This document shows, one piece after another, positions 1-9,300 of a stretch of DNA of 64,000 nucleotides. The DNA lies in the NCBI GenBank assembly GCA_039000515.1, contig JBCFYV010009882.1:59569277-59633276 (forward strand), written 5' to 3'. Within the stretch, counting starts at the first letter, position 1; each line of letters begins with the position of its first letter. The notes beneath the pieces were generated by a model that did not search any database, had not been told where the DNA came from, and worked only from the letters and a program-made list of their open reading frames with translations. The stretch is from Timema cristinae (Eukaryota; Arthropoda; Insecta; Phasmatodea; Timematidae). A program made the position numbers and the translations under genes.

Positions 1-119
1 AAATTAAAAGATAAAAGTTAAGCTATATCATTCATGAGAAATAAGTTATATACCAACTTAACATGTTTCTACGTTTGAGTTAATTAACAAAAATATTTTA
101 AAACATAAATAATTATATA

Positions 120-925
120 TCAGTACTAGATAGCTGTTGCCCGCGGCTTTGCTCGCGTGGAAGTTGATTATATACAAATACGAAAATATACATATGTATT
201 TACAGATTAATTTAAAATATTACGTTACGTTGATGACCATAACTTGACCTCAGATCAAAAATAATGCAAGTCCGATACAAACTTTCACCCCCTTTTTCAT
301 CTCTTATTAAATCAAATTTCCAAAATTCCTGAAACACGTATTTATTTGTTTTACGTCAATAACCGAAATACAAAATTTTGTTTATGTAACTTTCAAAATG
401 ACGGACTTTCATACATATTATCATACATATTATCATCCCTTATTTTGACCCCTTTGGGGTGGAATTTTCTAAAATCCTTTCTTAGTGGGTGCCTACATAA
501 CAAAATGAATATACAGTCCGAATTTCATGCTCGTAGCCTTGATAGTTTGCGCTCGGCGATGATGAATCAGTCAGTCAGTCCGATACAAACTTTCACCCCC
601 TTTTTCATCCCTTATTAAATAAAATTTCCAAAATTCCTGAAACGCGTATTTATTTGTTTTACGTCAATAACCGAAATACAAAATTTTATTTATGTAACTT
701 TCAAAATGACGGACTTTCATACATATTATCATCCCCTATTTTGACCCCTTTGGGGTGGAATTTTCTAAAATCCTTTCTTAGTGCGTGCCTATATAACAAA
801 ATGAATATACAGTCCGAATTTCATGCTTGTAGCCTTGATAGTTTGCTCTCGGCGATGATGAATCAGTCAGTCAGTCAGTCAATCAATCAGGACATGTTAT
901 TTTATAAGTATAGATCAACCTAGTG
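120..925 (+). repeat. interspersed repeat with 308-bp internal tandem duplication
   Basis: The block opens with a GC-rich motif (gttgcccgcggctttgctcg, 140-159) that stands out in AT-rich DNA. Two direct copies follow, starting at 270 and 578 with gtccgatacaaactttcacc, so the period is 308 bp. They are about 95% alike by eye, and the main difference is an extra 12-bp catacatattat unit in the first. Each copy ends in gatgatgaatcagtcagtca, giving a short CAGT repeat. I recognise this style of element from other invertebrate genomes but cannot assign a class. The two short open frames inside (346-618 and 654-923) are the same peptide read from the two copies and are not a gene. Confidence 0.7.
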
Positions 926-1263
926 GAGGAGCACATTCCTGAAGATTTTTTAACTTAAACCTTATTATTTTATCGAGATCGAGAGAAAATAAAAGAATAA
1001 AAACAGAGTGATCAGGTATGATTTTATCTAGCTACCTTAAGATTATGAGCCCACCATCATAATCATTAACCATGAAAGTAATTTATGTAATGAACTATTT
1101 ATTCACATGTCTGCCTTAAAGTCCTTTAATATTTAATACCTATTAAATTAGTATTAAATCAACTTATCTCATTATAACTACAAATACAATTATAGCCCCA
1201 GGAATAATATTAATTTGGTAAAGGAATGAGGATAAATCCTTTGCTAAAAGCTTCGTTTGGCAA
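926..1263. other. unassigned AT-rich DNA
   Basis: No coding signal, repeat or RNA feature was recognised. Confidence 0.5.
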
Positions 1264-1620
1264 AGGGTTCAGCTATGACTAGTCGTATCTAACATGGAGT
1301 AAATTTGCATAAGCCATTTACTCATTTAAAATATATATTTTATATGTCTTCCCATGGTGGAATCAGTCAATACATTTCTCTAGTGTGAAGGGTTAAGCTG
1401 TGACTAGTTATATCCTACATAGTGGATATTTTGGTTAAGCCATTTACTCATTGAAAAATTATTTTTTATAAGTTGTCCAATGGTGGAATCACCCATGACA
1501 CGTTTCCTTAGCGTTAAGATTCTAGCTATGACTCGTAATATCTAACATGGAGGCACTTCCGCTTTGAAAACAAACATTCATTTAAAAAAATATAAGTTGT
1601 ACCATCTGTCATAGCTTGGT
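1264..1620. repeat. three-unit tandem repeat, period about 125 bp
   Basis: Units begin at 1264, 1388 and 1517 with variants of agggttcagctatgactagt, followed by a tctaacatgg-like stretch, a catttactcatt-like stretch, then ataagttgt..atggtggaatca. Spacing is 124 and 129 bp. Divergence between units is substantial, so the duplication is old. Confidence 0.7.
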
Positions 1621-1682
1621 TGATTCGGTTATGATGAAACATCGAGCAAATTCTGGTGCAGAATACACCTTCTAATCATTAT

Positions 1683-1775
1683 GTATACTTTATAAACTTT
1701 TTATCCTTAACTTCTTCTCTTAGAGGGATAACTCCCAATATTCTTGGGCGGCTAGCCAAAGCTCTAAAATACGAG
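1683..1775 (+). repeat. short dispersed repeat, partner at 16846-16905
   Basis: The stretch with cccaatattcttggg and the following ggctagccaaagct resembles 16860-16890 (cccaataatcttggcc, aactagacagct). Both also share an upstream ctta-g-aggg block. This is a degraded dispersed repeat of unknown class. Confidence 0.35.
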
Positions 1776-1964
1776 TCTATAACGACCAATTCTTATGAAT
1801 ATAACATTTTCATCCTTAAAAACTAAGAGTGTATATTATCATTCTTGAAGATAATCTAGATGAATATTGAACTTATGTCTTAGATATAAATACTTGCTAC
1901 CACACCTCCCCATTGGAGAAGGGAGTCATCCCATTTCTTTGACCAGGATAAGGCATGTATGCCA

Positions 1965-1978
1965 TTCTCTTAATGATA

Positions 1979-2052
<74 letters not shown>

Positions 2053-2334
2053 GCACCGCGTCTTACTACCCGTTCGGGTTATACGCACTTACGCTAATGT
2101 GTAATGGTAGGGTGATTGTGAGATGAAGTGAAGGACCTACAGTTTAACGTGGAATCCGAACCACGGTGGTGGCCTGGCATTCCACACATTCACAAGATGT
2201 CTTGTCAGAGGTACAGGAAGGGTTTGGAAGTCAGATAAATCTGTGCCGGGACCGAGGATTGAACCCCGGCTGCCAGCACAGAAGTCTGACACCTTACCCC
2301 TAGACCACCAGGTCACCTTTTCTCTTAATGATAT
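1965..2334 (-). mobile_element. SINE-1 copy A, full length with perfect target duplication
   Basis: Read on the minus strand, the element starts at 2319 with a tRNA-like head. An A-box-like stretch (tggtctaggggtaaggtgtc) is followed by a B-box-like stretch (ggggttcaatcc). A body of about 150 bp follows, then the 3' end cccgaacgggtagtaagacg, cggtgc, and a (TAA)n tail (1980-2052). Both sides carry an identical 15-bp direct repeat, ttctcttaatgatat, at 1965-1979 and 2320-2334. This is direct evidence for target-primed retrotransposition. The open frames across it are chance. Confidence 0.92.
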
Positions 2335-3939
2335 AATTAACACAGTTAAGATATTTAAAATTTGGTTTATTGACATAATTTTTTTTTTAGCTTTAAAAAT
2401 GACCTCCCTCAGTCTTCCTCTCTTGCTAGCATCAACTGTAGTCCTTCAAAGGTAAAGATTAGGGTGATGCACATTGTTAGTGTTTATTCTTCTCAACAGG
2501 TGAACTCTCAGATCCCTTGCGTTTAGGAAAATATATTAAGCTCTCAATAGTTATCTTCTTACCTCTAGTTTTAGGAGTAAGCTTGGTCTCTTCATAAGTT
2601 ATGAGTTAAGCTCCAAACAAAGTTTCTTCATTCTCAATAATTAACTTCTTAGATTGAGGCTTGGGAGATTGGCTATTCAATCCAACAGCTCAGAATTAAG
2701 ACGTTTACTTAAGTCTTCGTGTGGAAGGGTTGGCCAGGTTAAGTTCAGCATCCACTTCGTCGTGTCAGGCACAGAAACATGAAAATTGTTATAAATCGAT
2801 GTGAGGTCTTCACTTAATGAATAGAGCGATGATGTGGAAGATATAACCGATCACTGAACCCTCATCATTTTGTATAGCACCCTTAGTTAATTTGCAAACG
2901 TTCTGACCGATGAAAATAAAACACTTGAAACAGTCATGGAGGAGTCTTTAATTGCTTATACACATTCGTAGAACGTACCTGAATGAGTGGATAACTTTCT
3001 TACATAGCGTAGGTTTTTAAGATATCTCAGTGAATTCGTAAATGACAAAATTGTAAATATAGGTAATTACACTTTGAAGCCAAGATATATCTTTACACTT
3101 TGAATGAGAATCTCAGCTAATGCTATACATAGTCGTTTTAATTCTAAATATAAATATATAATAAATACAAGTTTATTGTAGGGTACTTCACCACTATCCA
3201 GTCAAGTCAATGATGACGTCGTGACCTAGTCAACATACATTTTGTTTCATGGTAAGTTACGCTCGATCCCGAATGGTGGTAGAAGCATGTAGTTGACTAC
3301 AATAGGTAAGCTATTATTAGAAAATTGATGTATAATGGCAGCCTCATTCAAGAGGAAGACACCCATGAACACTTGTATGTGTATAGACAATTTTAACTAA
3401 ATGAAAAAACAAAATTTTCGTATTATTTATTAGTCTAGCTTGGTCACGTCACTATTGTAGGGGTTTTAGTGAAATAAGTGATCATGCCAGATAAGGTAAA
3501 AAGCTTATGTATTTAAAGGAATATTTTCCTTGCATTCAAACTTGATTTGATATATTATAATGCTGTCATTGAGATTATCTTCCTGTCGAGTTAAGACGAA
3601 CACGAGTATGAGAGCAAGAGACCTGAAACCTGATGGATCAAGTAATGACAGAGTAAATATCGTTCCCTAGTGTGAAGTTTGAAAATTAGTATAGTCGTCT
3701 TACAATTTGAAGAATGAATCTTGATCTAAAACTAGGATTTAACCGTAATTGAACATGAATATATTTAAGTAGAATTTAGCTAATCGTAGACGATAATTAT
3801 GGGAAAGACTTTTATCTATAGCTTTCGTATTCTTTCGACTAGTCTGTAGAGCAAAGACCACTTAACGGGGATCTTTCTATAAGAATATATGTTTTAAAAT
3901 GTTGTGTATAAATAAAACATTAGGGTATTCTTACAGTTC
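2335..3939. other. unassigned AT-rich DNA, possible Polinton interior
   Basis: No clear protein match was seen on either strand. It lies beside the capsid-gene remnants of Polinton 1 and may hold further decayed genes of that element, for example DNA polymerase or packaging ATPase. I could not find their motifs. Confidence 0.4.
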
Positions 3940-4330
3940 CCCAGTACTAAATTGTATATCGAGGATCCTTCCACTCTTGATAAATTGAGCAGATTTTGTC
4001 GATAGATATCATCAAACTTTATATGAGGTAGAAGCCATGATATTTAACCTAGCTTTATTTTAGAAGGTGTATCTACAGCAGGAGGTCATATGCTTTGTAA
4101 GTCATTATTTATGGCCGTTGATCGAAAAAGTGATAGCTATCGTTTTTCATTGATGACCATACGAGTAGAGTACTCGGCGAGTCTCAATATGAGTTTAAGT
4201 GTGATGCATACATCAAAGATACCCGAAGCAGTATCTAAATACACTCCTTCAAACTTCGATACAAAATTTACAAGGTATGACTGCTCCCGTTACCATATAA
4301 AGATATTTCTTGAGCAGAGCTGAGATACAC
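3940..4330 (-). pseudogene. possible Polinton major-capsid remnant
   Basis: Minus-strand translation gives two coherent stretches: one containing LRLAEYSTRMVINEK (about 4140-4200) and one containing HIKFDDIYRQNLLNLS (about 3980-4030). Frame breaks and stops lie between them. The general pattern, and the position downstream of the other capsid-type genes on the same strand, suggest the double-jelly-roll capsid protein of Polinton/Maverick elements. The match is from pattern memory only and could be wrong. No intact frame exists. Confidence 0.35.
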
Positions 4331-4849
4331 AAATATCTCTATTGTTCAAAATTTACATCGTTAATCTCGTAGGCAATTCTTGAAAAGCGATTAAGAAATA
4401 GTTCATTGTTGAATCTTGAAGTACTTCCAAAATCTCCTGTATTCAGTAGAAATCTTCAATTGATATGCAGCATAAAACGATGAGCAAGCGTGTATAATAT
4501 TTCATGTTGAATAAATATCATGAGATCGTTCCCGTTAGATAATGTTTCATATATATATAAAGCGAAGGAATGATTCTTGAAGCTGGTTAGAGCCATTTCT
4601 AAGACTGCAGAGTCTCCAATATTCTATATATCAATAGAGTCATCCATTATTTTTGCAGAGAGTATCCCAAACGTCGTAAAAACACTTTATTGCTAGATGT
4701 TAATGAGTCCATTGATCTTATCTCTATGTAAAGCAGTGAAGCGTTATCCTTTTATATCTAGCACAAGAAACATAACTTTTAAGTTTCAGATGAATTAGTA
4801 ATGAAATAGTCTCGTCCCTAAAGTTGAAAATTTCTCCTCGCCCAACGAC
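4331..4849. other. unassigned interior of Polinton 1
   Basis: Short minus-strand open stretches are present, but none is recognisable. Confidence 0.4.
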
Positions 4850-5420
4850 TAGTTACACAGAAATAGACTATACTACTCGTTTCGTGACTGGAAAATGAAT
4901 TATAATGTTTGGATATTCCACGATCCTATAGCCTGGAAGGACTGTCTATCTGAACTCATGCAGAGTTTGACTCAGTTCTCTGCTAAAATAAACTCCACAG
5001 GCAGGACTATATTTTACCCTAATTATGTTTACGTGTAGGATATTCAAAGTTGTATTCGAAACGAAAGTCTTTCCAATTTCCAACACAGTTGCGTTAAACC
5101 CGAACGGGGAGTCGAAAGTATTAAGTTGGTAAAGTCAACTTTCTTCAGAACAGAGGATATAACTCTTGAAGGTGATCAGTTAACCGATGATTTTGAGTTT
5201 TACGTATACATCCATTTATCTTCTTAGATATCATTAGTGTCTGGAGGTATGGTATCCTCTTTTGCTCCATTTTAAAATTTCTGATTACATTCCGCAATGT
5301 TCATTATAGTGTTGAATGCAGTGAGATTAATAAATACAATAATTCATTCTTCTTCATGGTTCTTATCTCCCAATATGATCTCAGAAAAATATTTCTCTAT
5401 GAGTTGAAATTTGATCTATC
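4850..5420 (-). pseudogene. possible Polinton minor-capsid (penton-like) remnant
   Basis: Minus-strand frames here give stretches such as KKVDFTNLILSTPRSG and FRFEYNFEY, then HVNIIRVKYSPACGVYF in another frame. Stops and frameshifts separate them. The block directly follows the protease remnant on the same strand, which is where Polintons carry structural genes. The assignment to the penton-like single-jelly-roll protein is tentative. It could also be part of the major capsid gene. Confidence 0.3.
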
Positions 5421-5454
5421 AATGTTATCGTCAGAGATATATGTACTTGGATCA

Positions 5455-5816
5455 GTTCTTATCGCCGGTATTTATGCTTAGGAAATCTTGACATAGATAG
5501 CCACAAAATACAGTGTTTGCTCTTGGTATCGATCGTGATTATAGATATTGATTATGCATATTCTCCTGAGGTTTGCACGAGTTCAAGAAGATATTTTAGA
5601 ACGTCAAAACTACAACAGTATTCAGCCCAACCTCATACTATGTATACGCACCCAATACTTTTACCACTATCCCTAAAGAGATTATCGCACACTCTTTTAT
5701 ACATATAAGAGTAATAGGTAAATCAGCTTTAGAAAAAACCTCTTTAGTGAGGAATCTTTAAATATTAATGTACTTCCATATAAGTTTTGTTAAGGGTCTT
5801 TAAGGTAGCGTATCAA
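5455..5816 (-). pseudogene. adenain-like cysteine protease remnant (Polinton)
   Basis: Directly downstream of the small structural gene on the minus strand, translation gives pieces in the expected order. First comes an N-terminal stretch, LKIPH, stop, RGFFLK (about 5710-5745). Then ECAIISL (about 5680-5700). Last comes VFCGYLCQDFL (about 5475-5510), which fits the C-terminal region around the catalytic cysteine. In this family the enzyme processes virion proteins at maturation and uses a His-Asp/Glu-Cys triad. The gene is disabled by several stops and at least two frame changes. Length of about 120 codons fits a decayed, slightly shortened protease. Order and neighbours support the call more than any single motif. 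Confidence 0.6.
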
Positions 5817-6376
5817 TCAGTCGTTTGAGTATGGAAGAAGATACATCACTTTACCCAAGGCAATCGCTTCAAGTCCACGATTATGTCTTTGAGCTTCACT
5901 CGAATGATTCGTGTTCTCTTTTTCACAATTCACTGCTTTCGAAATTCCTGCAGTACCTCCTACAGATGCACCTAAGGCTTCTATCAGAAGAAGGATGAGT
6001 AAGAATCCACCCTTCTTGCTCTTCATTCTTTTATTCGTACGATGATGAGTATTCCTTCGTTTATGGGTCTTCTACTAACGACGGTGTCCTTTCACTTAGC
6101 CATCGCCCACGTTGACTTTAGTTTTAATCGCACTAGTCACAGCCCAATAAGCTTCTTCCTCACTCACCTTTGAGCTTAGTGAGAGAAATCTTTTCCAGGC
6201 CTTCTCAACAAGCACTTGATCATCAGTATGTTTCCCTGTAAGATCTTTAACTTCAGAGTAGGCGAAATCATGTTCTTTAGGACCGATCAAGTTTATTAAC
6301 ATCTATTTGTATCAGTCCAAGTAGCAACGTATTTCTCAAGTCCTCTCGCTCGTGGATGAGATGGGACATTTTTCAT
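5817..6376 (-). pseudogene. Polinton small structural protein (pX-type), broken
   Basis: The minus-strand frame from 6302 to 5817 is one reading frame broken by a stop at 6096-6098 and by tandem stops at 6072-6077. Upstream, an out-of-frame stretch starting at an ATG at 6376 (KNVPSHPRARGLEKYVATW) probably encodes the original N-terminus, so a frameshift lies near 6305-6315. The first part contains INLIGPKEHDFAYSEVKDL. The second has a very basic segment, then a hydrophobic Gly-rich stretch (KKGGFLLILLLIEALG) and the ending EAQRHNRGLEAIALGK. A basic stretch followed by a hydrophobic Gly-rich core is characteristic of the small core-like protein encoded next to the protease in Polintons and adintoviruses. 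Role in the virion is inferred from the family. Confidence 0.7.
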
Positions 6377-7381
6377 ACTCTGATAGTTCAGAGATCCCTC
6401 CCCCAAACGAGAAGAAGCCCAACTTGGTGTTAATATTAAATGATGTTGCATGTGATAAACTAAATAATATACAAGCTTATTTCAGTCTATGTATACTTAC
6501 TCGCTAATACCCAATAAGATGCTAAGCGATAACGCTAATCGTACCATCAGTTTCAAGATAGATTATATGAAATTGAGAAACGGCTATGAAGATCACGCGA
6601 ATACAACATTACTTTTCAGAAGATTAAGTATATATGTGCATTATACTGGAAGAACATAAACGATTCTCTGGTTTTAATAAAGATCATATTGATAAAGGCC
6701 ACTGTAGGAGCAGGTAGGATTTCTTTATGTTGAATTTTTAATATATAAATCCTCAGTTGAAGATAATATGTCATGTCATCCATTTTGAAATTTTATCTTA
6801 GCCTCTTCAGACATTTATTCATTGGAAAATCAGATGTTAATTTATCGCTTTTAATCTTCAAGGAAATTTCATTGTAGGATCTAGATGGCTTTTAAACATT
6901 GATAATCCAGTTCGGTGATATTCTATATGTAGTAACGAACCAATACTTGCTCTCAACATTGTAAAGAATATAATCTCGAAACGTACGGCTACTTTAATTG
7001 AGAATATTGATAAGAATCGGGCTATGATGATTAACTTTGAAACCATCAGCTCGCAGAGTTTGTAAAAGGTAAGTAATATGTGTCTTCAGCAGGAAGATGG
7101 TCTTGATTAATTATTTATTAATTAATTATTTAATTGATTCCTTGAATCCTAAGCTGAAAAAGTTGAAAACATCTAGAACCCAAAATTAAACGATTCATAC
7201 CGATTGATATAATATGAAGATATATCTTATCTGTTAGAGTGACGGAAGAAGATCAATATTATGATGCCGGTGGATCAGTCCTACGTATAGCAGAGAATCG
7301 ACCCTATTATAGAATGCTGCATATAAACTTTACGTGGACATGAATAGTGCTAGAGGTTCCATCTACATCTATTTGGAATAT
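6377..7381. other. divergent intergenic region of Polinton 1
   Basis: No recognisable protein. It separates the minus-strand structural genes from the plus-strand integrase block, so the original divergent promoters should have been here. The AT-rich stretch at 7109-7140 (taatta repeats) is the most promoter-like part, but this is inference. Confidence 0.35.
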
Positions 7382-8318
7382 AAACCTATCATACAAGATT
7401 CAAAACACCTTGGACTGACTTTAACAGGTGGAGGCTGACCATAAGTTCAAGTAATCAGGCGTTGTTTCATCAGTAATCATGAATTTGAACAACATTGTTT
7501 ACCCAGTTAAACTTAGTGCTTTCAGAACAATAACTTTTGAGATTTCAGAAGATTATGCAATATCTTTCATGATAAAGAAAATTTCGGAAGTACCTCTAAC
7601 GCTGCATGTAGAGCTATGTCTTATTTCTTTTTGGCGACGTAATTTACATAGGATATCATAAAAGTGAGTAGGATTATTAAGGGGAAATATAAGTAGTTGA
7701 TTGATAATTTTCATGAGTCAGATATTAACGCTCAAGAAACCTTTAAACCGATCATTGAACACCTATAAACATTACACAAGATGGTGGAGATGACTTCTGG
7801 AATATTTGAACCTGAAGCTGTTGTGGGTTGATGTTCCAGTAGAGTATATGCGTAACTAACACTTATTGGAAACTTATTTTTACTCCTCTCACAAACATTT
7901 TGATCAGACTTAAAGTGTGCATTATGATGGGAAAATTACCACTTTAGGTAAAACCCGTATCCGGTTTAATATGGACAATGGAACTCTACATTTAAATAAT
8001 AATAGGATACCTTACACTAGAACCCTATTGGAACTACTCGTCAGAAATAAACGGATGCATTATACCGAGAAGGATCTTGAAGTCTGGAAGACGATGCTTG
8101 AAGAGACGCATGTTCATTGTCTAAGCAATGCGCCTCACACACGTATCAAGATATGTACCATAGAAAAGTATCTGCGAATAACTACACCCTTATTTGAAGA
8201 GTGGGATGAGCTTGAGGTAGAACGTTTGTTCATGATTGAGTGCGGAAGAGGGGTTTATTATAGCTATTGGAATGATCCGATTGAATTGGTTGATCGGGTT
8301 TATCTCTTGCAGGCTTAA
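7382..8318 (+). pseudogene. Polinton-associated protein (DUF8207-like), 3' half open
   Basis: The 3' part is open from the ATG at 7917 to the stop at 8318 (133 codons). It contains LGKTRIRFNMDNGTLHLNNN, TRTLLELLVRN, YTEKDLEVWKTMLEETHVH and KYLRITTPLFEEW. This is the pattern of the domain (DUF8207, from memory) that commonly lies just upstream of Polinton integrases in arthropod genomes. Upstream, 7700-7770 encodes an ETFKPIIEHL stretch in a coherent frame, interrupted by stops. Weaker frames reach back to about 7382. The function of the family is not known to me. The open portion is long for an otherwise shattered element, but flanking stops make an intact gene unlikely. Confidence 0.65.
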
Positions 8319-8379
8319 TCCAGAAATGGACATTCCTAACATGAGAATGAGATCGTTTATATCATTGAAGAACTAAGAG

Positions 8380-9300
8380 GGGCTGGCATCATCCTATAAA
8401 ACGTTTATTACACACCTATTAACCTCATAATCACTACTACCAAAGAAGATATCACACACGAACTTCATCAACCTACACAACAACGTTATGCAAGAAGACA
8501 TGCTAGCATATGAAGATTAAATGAACTGTTTCAGGCTGATATGGTTGTGATATTACCTTACTCAAAATTGAACATAGACTATATGTATATTTTGACTGTC
8601 ATCAATATTTATTCAAAACGTGATTGGGTCATACCTGTTAAGACTAAAACTGGATGTAAAAATATCGCTGCTATGCTTTCTTCGCGTGACTGCAAATTTT
8701 TTCCCTGCAAATCGTCATATCTAAACAAATAACGGATCTGGGTTTTATAATGTCAATCTTAATGCTCTTATGAAATGGAAAAGGATGAACAATTAGTCTA
8801 CGCTAAAGCTAGCGTCGTAGAACGATTTAATTGAACCCTACAGAAAAAATGTGGACAAGATTCAACTCTAAAGCGTCGTATTACTGCATCGATATGCTCT
8901 ATTCATTACTCGATGAATATAATAGTAAAATTCACTCAACTATCATGATGAGATCTATAGATGTCAAGGATAGTGAGTGGTCTTCTCCAAATGTTTATGC
9001 ACGTTATAAAATTGTCGAACAAGTAAAAACTCAGTTAAAGTTGGAAATATAATTTTTATCAGCAACCATTAGGATGTTTTTACTAAGGGATATGCGATGA
9101 ACCTGTCCACAGAACTGTTGACGATACGTAAGTTTGTTGATCCGAATCCTTGAACTTTCTTGCTTAAAGATTTGAAGGAAAAAACTATCCTGGAGATATC
9201 CTTCAGGGACTTAAGAAAACATCGTATCCAGACGTTTACTTTACTGAAAAGGACTTAAGACAAACTGAAGATAAGGCCTATGTTAAATAATTGCTCAAAC
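8380..9300 (+). pseudogene. Polinton DDE integrase remnant
   Basis: Retroviral-type integrase core in order on the plus strand. RYARRHAS and FQADMV (8463-8545) hold the first acidic position. Then YMYILTVINIYSKRDWVIPV (about 8580-8635). Then TNNGSGFYNV near 8727-8755, where the usual catalytic Asp of the T-D-x-G motif reads Asn. Then KASVVERFN (about 8800-8832) with the Glu, and LLDEYNSKIHSTI (about 8905-8945). A C-terminal stretch (VFTKGYAMNLSTELL, then SYPDVYFTEKDLR at about 9216-9255) matches the SH3/chromodomain-proximal part of Polinton integrases. At least five stops or frameshifts break it. The enzyme would insert the element into host DNA; this copy cannot. Confidence 0.85.

Noticed and set aside
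1867..2455. Open frames around 1867-2097, 2137-2376 and 2243-2455
   Set aside because: They lie in the SINE-1 copy A and its (TAA)n tail.
5095..5120. SINE 3' end-like cccgaacggggagtcgaaag
   Set aside because: No tail or body; lies within the Polinton remnant, probably chance resemblance.
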